A stretch of 32,690 bases of DNA from contig JAWXCM010000321.1 in NCBI GenBank assembly GCA_034408745.1, positions 1 through 32,690 of the forward strand, given 5' to 3'. The notes below the pieces were generated by a model, which was given only the letters and a program-made list of their open reading frames with translations, had not been told where the DNA came from and did not search any database. Positions within the stretch are counted from its first letter, which is position 1, and each line of letters starts with the position of its first letter. A program made the translations under genes and the position numbers. The stretch comes from JAWXCM01 sp034408745 (GTDB lineage Bacteria > Acidobacteriota > Terriglobia > Bryobacterales > Bryobacteraceae). This document shows, piece after piece, positions 1-7,719 of the stretch.

Positions 1-1117
1 CTTCGTCGATGTGCCCGTTCGCCACGAGAATATCGGGGTAGCCGTCGAGGTCGTAATCAAAGAAAAACACGCCGAAGGCCAGCGACAGCAGGCTGGCACG
101 GCCCACCGGCGACCGCGGCGCCTCATCGACGAACAGCCCTCTGCCCTCGTTGTGATAGAGCCCCAGCATCTGGTTGGAGAAATTGCCGACCAGCAGGTGC
201 GGCCGTCCGCTCCTGTCGTAATCGGCAGCGTCGACACCCATGGCTCCGCGGGCCACGCCGTCCTCGCCGAACGCCACACCCGCGGTCACTGCATCGTCGA
301 CAAACGTGCCGTCGCCCTTATTGCGCCACAGCTTGTTCGGCTGCGTGTCGTTAGCCACGAACAGGTCCGGCCAGCCATCGCCGTTGTAGTCGAGCACGGT
401 GATGCCCAGAGATTTCGAGGTCCCGTCCGCCAGACCCGCCTTCGCCGACACGTCCTGGAATTTGCCGCCGCCCAGGTTGCGATACAGCTTCGACGAAGTG
501 CCCTTGTACGACTCTGGCGTGCAGTACGATTTGGTGGCGCCGTCGAGCGAACACCAGAGATCGCCCTTCGCGTTCCACTGGACGTAGTTGGCAACGAACA
601 GGTCGGCCAGACCGTCCTTGTCGAAGTCCAGAAATGCCACGCTGGTGCTGAACCCCGCGTTCGCGATGCCCGCCGTTTTCGTAACGTCGCGGAACTTGCC
701 ATTGCCTTCGTTGTGGAACAGCCGGTCGCCCTCAAGCGCCGTGATATACAGATCCTCGCGGCCATCGTTGTCGTAATCGGCGGCGGCCACACCCATCGCG
801 TACATCTCGATGTCGAGGCCGCTGCCCGCGGTGATGTTGGTGAACGTGCCGTTGCGGTTGTTCCGGTACAGCGCGCTTGTCGACCGCCGGCCGCGCGGTG
901 CCCAGTCTTTGCTGTTGAGCAGCAAAACGTCGGCCCACCCGTCGCCATCGACATCGAAGAACGCGCACCCCGAGCCCATCGTTTCGGGCAGATATTTCTT
1001 CCCTGCCCGGCCGCTGTTGTGCGTGAAGCGGATGCCCGCGGTGGCGGAGATGTCGACAAAGCGAACCGGCTCAGCCGCCAGCGCCAGCGTGGTGAGCAGG
1101 GCCAGCGCGGCCTTCAC
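1..1117 (-). CDS. Secreted FG-GAP/VCBS repeat protein, CRTAC1-like (3' part outside window)
   Basis: About 372 codons are visible and the C-terminus runs off the left edge. After a GTG start comes a short hydrophobic signal peptide (about residues 1-15), then FG-GAP/VCBS propeller repeats. Calcium-binding loops of the D-x-D/N-x-D-G type lie near residues 55-60, 114-119, 164-169, 243-248 and 354-359; a degenerate one (DYDRSG) lies near 299. The pattern LFVAND, LFVANY, NGHIDE is typical of CRTAC1-like proteins, which usually end in an ASPIC/UnbV domain that would lie beyond the edge. The start is set by a 4-base GTGA overlap with the stop of the upstream cytochrome gene, which implies translational coupling. 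The likely role is an extracytoplasmic calcium-dependent binding or adhesion scaffold. Family assignment is firm from the repeats; partner and ligand are inferred. Confidence 0.9.
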   Translation of the reverse strand, partial: MKAALALLTTLALAAEPVRFVDISATAGIRFTHNSGRAGKKYLPETMGSGCAFFDVDGDGWADVLLLNSKDWAPRGRRSTSALYRNNRNGTFTNITAGSGLDIEMYAMGVAAADYDNDGREDLYITALEGDRLFHNEGNGKFRDVTKTAGIANAGFSTSVAFLDFDKDGLADLFVANYVQWNAKGDLWCSLDGATKSYCTPESYKGTSSKLYRNLGGGKFQDVSAKAGLADGTSKSLGITVLDYNGDGWPDLFVANDTQPNKLWRNKGDGTFVDDAVTAGVAFGEDGVARGAMGVDAADYDRSGRPHLLVGNFSNQMLGLYHNEGRGLFVDEAPRSPVGRASLLSLAFGVFFFDYDLDGYPDILVANGHIDE

Positions 1118-3867
1118 TGGCGCCCCCGGGGCAGTGACACCGACTCGTGCTCATGGATCATCTGCCTCTCATTGTTATCTTCCGGGCTCAGCAGCCGGGG
1201 CTTCGCGGTCAGGGCCTGCGCCGATTCGTCGGCTTTGAAGCGCCGGAACAGTTTCTCTTCCCGCGCCGCCAGGTCTGTCTTACCGAGCCCTCCGTACGCC
1301 AGCATCAATGTGTAATGTGCCTGCACGTCCTCCGGGTCTACCGCGATGACGCGCTGCAACGCTGCCACCGCGCCTGCGAAATCGCGCTTCAGGAACAGGA
1401 TTCGGCCGATCTGGTTCAGCACTACGCGGTCTCGAGGATACTTTGATTCCACGGTACGAAGCGAAGCCAGTGCGCCCTCGTAATCGCCCTCCACTTTCTG
1501 CACCGCGGCGCGGAAGAAATGGATGCGTCCCAGCGAGCTGTCCGTCGCCATTGCCTTGTCGAGGAACGGCTTCGCGCGGTCCACCTCGCCCTCCTGAATC
1601 AGCGCGCGCGCCACGTTCAGCCAGCCATCGGCGTACCCAGGCTCGGCTTCAGTCACGCGGGTGAACGCGTACTCGGCGCCTCTCAGATCGCCCTGCAGCA
1701 ACATGCCGATTCCCCAGTCGTTCCAGCGCTCGCGGTCTGGTTTTCGAATTGCAGGAACCCACCCGCCGGGCTCCCCGAGCTGGAGCATCGCCCTCGATTC
1801 CGCCAGCGTCACGGTCGGCAGGTCGGGGATGCGGTCCTTAATACCGCCCGACACGTTGGCGGGGATATCTGACGGGCTGAAGCTGAACTTGCGGCTGTCG
1901 TGAGCGAGGCTGACCAGGCTCGGCGGACCACCTGCCTCGGGCTGCCCGGCATAGGAGAACTGCGTGTAATAGTGCGAAAACTTGCGGTAGTTGAGCTTCG
2001 CGTGGAGTGCGACCGGGCCTCGGGCTGTCTTCGGAATTGCGATCCGATAGTGCGCCACATCGGCTGCGCCAGGCGGGATCAGCCGGACGTACAGCACACT
2101 GCGAGCCTGCCAGGAATTCCGCTTGTTGATCGGGTTGCCCTCACCGTCCAACTGGTACGACTTGTAGAAATGCGCGCCCGGCTCAACTGGGCCCTTGCCG
2201 CCGTCCTCCGCCCGCCCGCTCCAGTAAATCACCTGCCCGCCGGCGTCGGTGCCCGTGAGTTCCAGCCAGATGTCGAAGGCGTCGACGGTCCCGCCTGGGA
2301 AGAAATGTCCGATCTTGCGAGTTCGCACCACCACGTCGACGCGCACGGTGGAGCCGGGCTCGAACCGAGCCTGCGTCTGATCCAGCGGAGCGGCGATTTT
2401 GCCCACGTCGCGCAGGACAGCGGCGCCGGACTGCTCGGACTCCTCGCCGACTGCGAACGTCGACGCCAGTTGCGGGCCTTCGGCTCGCCGCCGAACCATC
2501 TGCGCCTGGGCCTGGGACTTCTCTACAGGAGAAGCCGCGAAGATATCGACGGAGATGAAGCCGGACTTCAGGTTCGCCACGGTGGCGTCGAGTTGCTCCT
2601 TGTCGCCGTTCACGTAGGCTACCGCGGTGTTAGCCGCTGCGAATCTGTGGTTGTGAATCATGCCGCCACGATTGCCGGGGTCGTCAGACTTCACCATGGG
2701 CATGTGGCACTCGCCGCACGACTGCGATTTCGGCGGGTAGTAGAAGGACCGCGCTCCCTGGCCGGAAACTCCGCTGGCCTGCCAGTTGTCATAGTCGTTA
2801 AATCCACGAATCCAGCGGTAATTATTCACAGGAATATCCAGGTGAACCTTGTGACAGGACGCACAGAATTCACTGTTATTTCCCTTCATAAATGGCTTTA
2901 GGAAGGTTTTGCGGTGAGGTTCCGGGTCAGAATAGGTCAGGAATGTGTCAAGCAGGCGAAGGTAACTATTTCGGCTGGAAGCAAGCTGGTGTAGCGGAGG
3001 ATACTCGATTGTGAAGCCTCCGTTACCGGTAGTGCCATCGACGTGAGAGATGGAGTGACAGGAAACGCAACCGAGGCCATTCTGAGCTTCCGGCGTGTCG
3101 ATCTGGCCTGAGACAGGCTGGTCGAAGCGGCCATTGAAAAAGAGTGCGTGGTCATGACAGCCAGCGCACCAGCGACTGCTCTTTGTGCTGCCGGAAATCG
3201 ACTGCATGTATTCGACAGACTTGCGATAAAACTGGTTGTTAAACGAAGCGAAGTGGTGGACTGAGCTGTTCCACTGCCTGTAAATGTCTTTGTGACATTC
3301 ACCGCAAAGCTTTGAATCCATGAAAAAATCGGACGGAATTGTTCCGCCCACATTCGTTTTCGAGGCGGATGGCCAAAACGGTGATTTGGGACCGCCGCCT
3401 TCCTCTTCCATCGATACAGGAACGACAGCGGCATTGCGAATCTGGTCGCGGGGATCGGGGTTCACCCGGCGCCATGCCTCGGCGCCCGCGGGCAGTATCA
3501 GTGCCAGTGCGGCGGTGGTAGTAAGAACGATCCGCAGACTCGGCAGACTCTTCCAGAACCACCACACAGCGGCTCCGGCGAACGCAATTCCGATCAGGCT
3601 GTGGGCCAGCAGCACCGGACGGTGCTGGTTGGTATTTCCCGCCACAGTAAGCCAGATGCCAACTGCGGCGCAGAGTCCCAGCAGGAGCCGAATCGCCAAC
3701 CCTGCGCCCGCCAGCGCGCGCCACCAAACCACCACGCCGACTACACCGGCCGCAATGTGGAACAGCACATTGGCCATGTAGAACAACGTCGGATCGGCGA
3801 ACGCGGCAAGCCACGCTGTATTTAGCAGAAACGCAATGAGACAGACGGCGGCAACGCGCAGTTTCAT
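1114..3867 (-). CDS. Membrane-anchored five-haem c-type cytochrome with C-terminal TPR repeats
   Basis: This 917-residue protein has three parts. Residues 5-130 carry five predicted membrane helices, which would place the rest in the periplasm if the N-terminus is cytoplasmic. Residues 185-390 hold five CXXCH haem-attachment motifs (188 CGECH, 234 CAGCH, 267 CVSCH, 335 CASCH, 384 CGECH), spaced as in cytochrome c554/multihaem proteins, with extra His residues that could be distal ligands. A beta-rich segment follows (about 500-660), then TPR helices (about 715-865). A purine-rich SD (CGGGAG) lies about six bases before the ATG. The family is expected to carry electrons in the periplasm, and the TPRs suggest docking to a partner. 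The translationally coupled FG-GAP gene is the obvious candidate. No terminal reductase or oxidase gene is nearby, so the substrate is unknown. Confidence 0.9.
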   Translation of the reverse strand: MKLRVAAVCLIAFLLNTAWLAAFADPTLFYMANVLFHIAAGVVGVVVWWRALAGAGLAIRLLLGLCAAVGIWLTVAGNTNQHRPVLLAHSLIGIAFAGAAVWWFWKSLPSLRIVLTTTAALALILPAGAEAWRRVNPDPRDQIRNAAVVPVSMEEEGGGPKSPFWPSASKTNVGGTIPSDFFMDSKLCGECHKDIYRQWNSSVHHFASFNNQFYRKSVEYMQSISGSTKSSRWCAGCHDHALFFNGRFDQPVSGQIDTPEAQNGLGCVSCHSISHVDGTTGNGGFTIEYPPLHQLASSRNSYLRLLDTFLTYSDPEPHRKTFLKPFMKGNNSEFCASCHKVHLDIPVNNYRWIRGFNDYDNWQASGVSGQGARSFYYPPKSQSCGECHMPMVKSDDPGNRGGMIHNHRFAAANTAVAYVNGDKEQLDATVANLKSGFISVDIFAASPVEKSQAQAQMVRRRAEGPQLASTFAVGEESEQSGAAVLRDVGKIAAPLDQTQARFEPGSTVRVDVVVRTRKIGHFFPGGTVDAFDIWLELTGTDAGGQVIYWSGRAEDGGKGPVEPGAHFYKSYQLDGEGNPINKRNSWQARSVLYVRLIPPGAADVAHYRIAIPKTARGPVALHAKLNYRKFSHYYTQFSYAGQPEAGGPPSLVSLAHDSRKFSFSPSDIPANVSGGIKDRIPDLPTVTLAESRAMLQLGEPGGWVPAIRKPDRERWNDWGIGMLLQGDLRGAEYAFTRVTEAEPGYADGWLNVARALIQEGEVDRAKPFLDKAMATDSSLGRIHFFRAAVQKVEGDYEGALASLRTVESKYPRDRVVLNQIGRILFLKRDFAGAVAALQRVIAVDPEDVQAHYTLMLAYGGLGKTDLAAREEKLFRRFKADESAQALTAKPRLLSPEDNNERQMIHEHESVSLPRGRQ

Positions 3868-3937
3868 AATGGCTCCCGACCGAAGCGGTCAAGCCATTAG
3901 AACGAAGCTGGTCAAACTGTGCAATAGCCTAAAGATG

Positions 3938-4300
3938 TTAGACTTCCCGGCTGTCGGGAACGGAATCGCGTTCCCCGCTCAGAGGGGCGCTCCAGAAAGA
4001 GATCCCGGGAGGTTGGCCCGTCGGCGCAGGAGGGTCCGCTGGAACCATGAACTCTTTGTAGAGTTCGCGGCAACGGGCTTCGGCCTCAGATTCGGGGCAA
4101 AGCTCGTAAACGATCAGCAAATCCGCGGGTGAGTTCAGTGTGTTAATGAGATCCAGCAGGCGTGCTTTGAGGTTCCAGGACTCGGCCACAATCAGCCAGG
4201 AATCGCCCGCGACCAGACCGAAGACGCCACTTTCGGACGGCACCTGGGACACGATACCGACGCGAGTGAAAGGGGCCGTTTGTGGAGTGCGCCAACCCAT
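3938..4300 (-). CDS. Small protein resembling a degenerate GIY-YIG nuclease domain
   Basis: A 120-residue protein. Residues 20-50 line up with the start of a GIY-YIG domain: SGVF (24-27) stands where the first GIY-type strand lies, WLIVAES (35-41) where W-x-Y-V-G-E-S is usual, and NLKARLL (43-49) keeps the conserved Arg. Both signature tyrosines and the glycine of the second motif are replaced (F27, I37, A39), so nuclease activity is doubtful. The C-terminal 35 residues are Pro-rich and look disordered. No Shine-Dalgarno is evident before the ATG. It lies downstream of a regulator gene on the same strand, but the terminator at 4343-4382 separates them, so it is probably transcribed alone. Function is unknown. 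The fold match is pattern recognition and not a search result. Confidence 0.6.
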   Translation of the reverse strand: MGWRTPQTAPFTRVGIVSQVPSESGVFGLVAGDSWLIVAESWNLKARLLDLINTLNSPADLLIVYELCPESEAEARCRELYKEFMVPADPPAPTGQPPGISFWSAPLSGERDSVPDSREV

Positions 4301-4342
4301 GGGGGTAGTCTGAGTGACCAGAGTACCATCCTAGCGCTGCCA

Positions 4343-4382
4343 GGAAAAAAATTCAAGGGTTGCTTTCCGACGCAACCCTTGT
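4343..4382 (-). terminator. Rho-independent terminator after the TolB-like regulator gene
   Basis: A perfect 10-bp stem (4355-4364 pairing with 4373-4382, arms CAAGGGTTGC/GCAACCCTTG) encloses an 8-base loop. Read on the minus strand it is followed by AATTTTTTT. It lies 40 bases past the stop of the gene ending at 4422, so it should end that transcript before it enters the next gene. Confidence 0.85.
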
Positions 4383-4421
4383 GACGGACTAAAAGAGTAA
4401 GAAGACGTAAAAAGGTAAGTA

Positions 4422-5240
4422 CTACAACCGGGTAGACTGAAATTCTTTCCGTAACGCCCCTACGATCGCTCTGGAGATCTCATCCTGGACTGCGAATGCA
4501 TCGTTCAGATCTCGCTCGTAGGTTTCCGACCAAATGTACATGCTATTTGCCGTATCAATGAGTTGAGCGGCAATCCTCAGGCGTTCTCCCTGCTTCCGAA
4601 CGCTCCCCTCCAGCGCATAGTCGGCCTTGATCTCGTCGGACGAACCGCCCATCCGGGCCACAACCCGAAAAGCCGGAACCTTGGTGAGGGCACTGATGAG
4701 ATCATCGGTCAGGCCGGTGCAGAAATACGCATACGCGGGTTCGATTCCAAGATTCTGGAAACGCGAAATTGCGATGCTCTTAGCGCCCGTGCGAACCCCG
4801 AAATCATCGGACAGCCCCATTGCTTTCAGTTGTTCCCGCGTCACCAGCATGGGTACATAGCTGCCTTTGCGGAACTGAATAATCACATGGTCTTCACGGC
4901 CTTCCGTCTGGTAATACCGCTCCAGTTTGGACCGCAGACGACGTGCTTCCACCCGCACGATCGAATCGATGCGCGGATCGAAGGACTCCATTTTGTTAAA
5001 CACCTCGACGCCCACCAGATACTCCTTCAGAGAGTTCTGACGACCGTCCAGGCATTGTTCTACAGTGAAGCGCAGAAAGCGTCCGAGCCGTTTGGAACGA
5101 ATGAACGTTGCGCTGGTAAGGACCTTGTCCAGGTGAGCTACGATCGTTTGCCGTTCCAGCCCACCCAGATTGGCATTCGGCGGCGTGTCAGGCGCCATAC
5201 GAGCTCCTGTTGCATTGGTGTCAATTGTCGCTGTTATCAC
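4422..5240 (-). CDS. Regulator-like protein: winged-helix-like N-terminus plus TolB/FlgO-like domain
   Basis: A 272-residue protein. Residues 30-130 match a module common in Acidobacteriota: S-x-RL-x-x-FLRF-x-VE, LKEYLVGVEVF, FDPRIDSIVRVEARRLRSKLERYY, KGSYVP. It resembles a winged-helix DNA-binding domain. Residues 155-268 match the TolB amino-terminal/FlgO-like domain (SIAISRFQNLG, YFCTGLTDDLISALTKV, YALEGSVRKQGERLRIAAQLID, WSETYERDL), which in adenylate-cyclase-like and protein-kinase-linked proteins usually precedes TPR repeats. Here the protein stops right after this domain, so the usual TPR array is missing. The start is GTG with GAGG a few bases upstream; an internal ATG at residue 15 is an alternative. 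A transcriptional or signalling role is inferred. Confidence 0.75.
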   Translation of the reverse strand: MITATIDTNATGARMAPDTPPNANLGGLERQTIVAHLDKVLTSATFIRSKRLGRFLRFTVEQCLDGRQNSLKEYLVGVEVFNKMESFDPRIDSIVRVEARRLRSKLERYYQTEGREDHVIIQFRKGSYVPMLVTREQLKAMGLSDDFGVRTGAKSIAISRFQNLGIEPAYAYFCTGLTDDLISALTKVPAFRVVARMGGSSDEIKADYALEGSVRKQGERLRIAAQLIDTANSMYIWSETYERDLNDAFAVQDEISRAIVGALRKEFQSTRL

Positions 5241-5315
5241 GGGACCTCACTTCGCGTATAAGAGTCACAAGGAAGGTTATGTGTTTCGCAGTTTAAAGAT
5301 GTAACTGTGACATCT

Positions 5316-5407
5316 CTTCAAAAGAGCTTGATTACCGTGAGGCGGAAGCAAATCCCGTTCTTCCGAGTCTCAGGTCAGTACGCCTCGTTTATTCGGGTCT
5401 TTTGAAG
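5316..5407. repeat. 10-bp inverted repeat, arms 72 bases apart
   Basis: CTTCAAAAGA at 5316-5325 is exactly complementary to TCTTTTGAAG at 5398-5407. A further GTGA/TCAC match lies just outside the arms with a short offset. It sits between the regulator start and the epimerase remnant. It could be an RNA stem, the ends of a small relict element, or chance. Confidence 0.4.
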
Positions 5408-5454
5408 TCACTTAAAGGCATTTTTGCCGACACTGCCCGTGGAGAACATTCCAA

Positions 5455-5598
5455 ATGTGTCAACAGATCCCGATCACCGGCGGAGCCGGCTTCATTGGAT
5501 CCCATCTGGCAAATGAGTTGCTTTGAAGCGGCTGCCATGTTCGTGTCCTTGACAATCTGTGCCCGGAAGTTCAAGGGCCTGACGCAGTCTACCACTTT
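5455..5598 (+). pseudogene. Remnant of an NAD-dependent epimerase/dehydratase gene
   Basis: Read from the ATG at 5455, the frame gives the Rossmann start of a sugar-nucleotide epimerase: ITGGAGFIGSHLANELL, then an in-frame TGA at 5524-5526, then SGCHVRVLDNLCPEVQG. The GGxGFIG loop and the LDNL strand that normally follows it are in the same frame on both sides of the stop. TGA could come from CGA (Arg) by one transition, and Arg or Lys is common there in intact homologues. A GGAG sequence lies about nine bases before the ATG. After about residue 45 the similarity ends and stops accumulate; the other roughly 270 codons of a normal epimerase are absent. This is a decayed 5' fragment and not a functional gene. 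Confidence 0.8.
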
Positions 5599-6020
5599 GA
5601 CTGTTCTTCGCGACCGACCCTAAACGTGACTCGGCTGAGAAGCCGATGACCGGCGACACCGGGCTGCATTTTCGGATCGAACACGAAGCGCCGAGCCTCG
5701 GCTGCAACGCCGCAACAGCGGTACGAGGGAAGATACTCCACCCGGCTGTTTAAATTTAAATCCAGAACCGCATCGCATGCCGCCGGGCCGTCGGGGCAAT
5801 ACCGAGTTGACCATTGCCGCATCACACCCGCCCAATTCACGCCGAGCTTCCGTCAGCCCTGAAGGCCAGTCGTGATACAGCCGCATGTCACATCCGCGAA
5901 CTTCTACGCCATCGAGTGAGCGGGCCGAGAAAGACCACCGTGTCGCCGTTTCCCCATGAGGAGCCGACCGCGAGTCCGAATACGACGGGCTTCCTGTTGT
6001 GTAACGCTGGTTGTGCGCTT
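5599..6020. other. Gene-poor stretch between the epimerase remnant and the histidine phosphatase gene
   Basis: No reading frame here gives a recognisable protein. The short open frames on both strands have Arg/Pro/Ser-rich, low-complexity translations typical of non-coding high-GC DNA. An A/T-rich palindromic patch (TTTAAATTTAAA, near 5751-5762) stands out against the GC-rich surroundings. Together with the adjoining pseudogene this looks like decayed sequence. Confidence 0.5.
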
Positions 6021-6617
6021 ATGACGACCTTTCTTCTGATTCGCGACGCTCACACCGACTGGGTCGGAAAAACGCTGGCGGGACATCTGCCTGGAGTCAG
6101 CATTAGTGCGCGAGGCCGGGAGCAGGCTGAAGCGCTCGTCGGACGCCTCTCCAGTTACCGCATCGACGCCATTTACAGTGGCCCTTTGCAGCGCACTCAG
6201 GAAACTGCTGAGCCGCTGTCGCGATCGCGGCATCTTGCCGTTCGCATCGGTCTGCGGCTAATTGAAGTTGATTTTGGCGACTGGACGGGCCAGTCACTTG
6301 CCGATCTGGAACACGACCCGTTGTGGAAACGCTTCAACGAGCTGCGCAGCCTCACACGGGCACCCGGCGGCGAGATGATGCTGGAGGTTCAGGCCCGTAT
6401 GATCGACGAACTGGAGGACCTGCGTCACGCGCATCCCGATCAGACAGTCGCTATCTTCAGCCATCAGGACACCATTAAGGCAGCAGTCGCCCACTGCCTT
6501 GGAGTGCCGCTGGAGTACTTCCTTCGCTTTCATATCGACCCTGCATCCGTCACCATTCTGGAGATGGCGGACTGGGGCCCCCAGATCCTCACGCTCAATC
6601 ACGGCGGAGTGCTGTAA
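6021..6617 (+). CDS. Histidine phosphatase superfamily protein with the catalytic His replaced
   Basis: A 198-residue protein of phosphoglycerate-mutase type. The start is ATG at 6021; an in-frame extension back to 5814 has no family similarity and runs into the decayed region. The core is LLIRDAHTDWVG at the N-terminus, RTQETA with R58, IEVDFGDWTG with E82, and FSHQD with H148. In the family the first motif is R-H-G/A, whose His accepts the phosphate. Here it reads R8-D9-A10-H11, so the expected nucleophile is Asp while R8, R58, E82 and H148 remain. The codon GAC differs from CAC by one base. The substrate cannot be read from the sequence; alpha-ribazole phosphatase-like or broad-specificity members are similar in size. 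It ends directly against the convergent gene, with no intergenic base. Confidence 0.85.
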   Translation: MTTFLLIRDAHTDWVGKTLAGHLPGVSISARGREQAEALVGRLSSYRIDAIYSGPLQRTQETAEPLSRSRHLAVRIGLRLIEVDFGDWTGQSLADLEHDPLWKRFNELRSLTRAPGGEMMLEVQARMIDELEDLRHAHPDQTVAIFSHQDTIKAAVAHCLGVPLEYFLRFHIDPASVTILEMADWGPQILTLNHGGVL

Positions 6618-7568
6618 TTAACGGCGGCCTTTGCGCGCCGGCGCCTGCGCCATTTCCTCACGCGAAACCAGCTTGTTGAAATTGCTCTTCTGCGCGCCAG
6701 CCGTCTGTAGCTGATACAACAGCGCAAGTCTCTGTTCATCGAACTTCTCGAAGAATTCGTCCCACGTGATTTCCTCGAGCGAATCGCCGCCGCTGTAGCC
6801 CGGAAAATCGAGCCGGATCATCCCAACGTCGTCGCCGCCGCCAGTGCCACGAACGCACGCCGGATGCGCTCCGCGCTCTTCCGCCCAGCTGCGAATCTGC
6901 TCGTGATCCGTGGTGGATTGTGAACCCGCTGAGCTCTTCGACCCGCGGCTGGAAGCTGCCGGAGTGCCATTCCCACTGGAAGACGCCGGACGCGATTTGC
7001 TCGCAGTCTTCTTAGCGGCTACTTTTTTCTTAGAGACCGAACCACCGCTCCGGGAGCTTCTGCCGCCCTCTTCGCTCTCGGCTTCCTCCCGCACCATCTC
7101 GCGGTAGCAGTTGAGAGCGACCTTTGTCAGCAGCTTGTCGGTTGCTTCCTCTTCCTTCAGCGTTTCCTGAAGAAGGTTGGCGGCTTCTTTCTGACCGGCC
7201 GCTTTGGCCATCGCCCGCGCAGTGCCATAGGACGCGATTTCGTAGTGTTCGATCTTCTGTCCGGCTGCGATCAGGACCGCATCGAGTTCGTTGCCGCGCT
7301 CATGCTCCCGCATGTGTTCCATCGCTTCTTCCACAAGGCCCCGCATTGCTTTGCACGGCTTTGGCTTCGCGCGTTCGCCGAGTAGCTGGAACACCTGTTC
7401 CAGCCGGGCAACCTGCCCTCTGGTGACTTCAAGATGTTCCTTGAATGCCTGCTTCAACTCCGGAGATGAAGCGGCCTTTGCAAGTTTCGGCAGTGACTTT
7501 ACAGCCTGGCGCTCCGCGTCATACATATCGCGGAGGCTGTCGGTTAACATTTCCTGAACTGAGGCCAT
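6618..7568 (-). CDS. DUF892 (YciE-type) ferritin-like domain fused to a C-terminal acidic/aromatic module
   Basis: A 316-residue protein. The start is the ATG at 7568, which has AAAGGA about seven bases upstream; the longer frame back to 7688 has no signal. Residues 1-165 are a DUF892 four-helix ferritin-like domain (LRDMYDAERQ, FKEHLEVTR, GQKIEHYEIASYGTA) with Glu/His residues suited to a di-iron site. Residues 166-218 are a Ser/Lys/Ala-rich linker with an SKKKVAAKKTASK stretch reminiscent of histone H1-like tails. Residues 220-306 form a second module (SWAEERGAHPACVRGTGG, DVGMIRLDFPGYSG, ITWDEFFEKFDEQRLALLYQ, SNFNKLVSRE) that I know as a small stand-alone bacterial protein of unknown function. 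DUF892 proteins are stress-associated; the linker suggests nucleic-acid contact. The role of the fusion is unknown. Confidence 0.85.
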   Translation of the reverse strand: MASVQEMLTDSLRDMYDAERQAVKSLPKLAKAASSPELKQAFKEHLEVTRGQVARLEQVFQLLGERAKPKPCKAMRGLVEEAMEHMREHERGNELDAVLIAAGQKIEHYEIASYGTARAMAKAAGQKEAANLLQETLKEEEATDKLLTKVALNCYREMVREEAESEEGGRSSRSGGSVSKKKVAAKKTASKSRPASSSGNGTPAASSRGSKSSAGSQSTTDHEQIRSWAEERGAHPACVRGTGGGDDVGMIRLDFPGYSGGDSLEEITWDEFFEKFDEQRLALLYQLQTAGAQKSNFNKLVSREEMAQAPARKGRR

Positions 7569-7663
7569 TCTCTCATTCCTTTCGGCACAAAGCCGCATTT
7601 TTGCGGCGTTTCGCGTTCCTCCTGTTGACGGCAGGAATCTACCAACTGTTTCGGGGGGGAAAG

Positions 7664-7704
7664 AAAGGAAAATTAATTGAAAGGGCAACGCGAAAACGCT
7701 GCCC
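7664..7704 (-). terminator. Likely rho-independent terminator after the TrmB-type regulator gene
   Basis: On the minus strand, GGGCAGCG (7697-7704) pairs with CGTTGCCC (7683-7690), one pair being a G-T wobble, across a six-base loop. It is followed by TTTCAATTAATTTTCC. The hairpin lies about 15 bases after the stop at 7720. Confidence 0.7.
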
Positions 7705-7719
7705 CCGAACTGGCGACAA

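Noticed and set aside
11..1315. Long plus-strand open frame opposite the FG-GAP gene
   Set aside because: It is a GC-driven antisense shadow: the opposite strand encodes clear FG-GAP repeats, and this translation has no domain or signal.
1900..2901. Plus-strand open frame of 333 codons opposite the cytochrome gene
   Set aside because: It is antisense to five CXXCH motifs and shows no recognisable feature of its own.
5589..5886. Short minus-strand open frames in the gene-poor region
   Set aside because: Their translations are Arg/Ser/Gly-rich with no family pattern, no SD and no partner genes.
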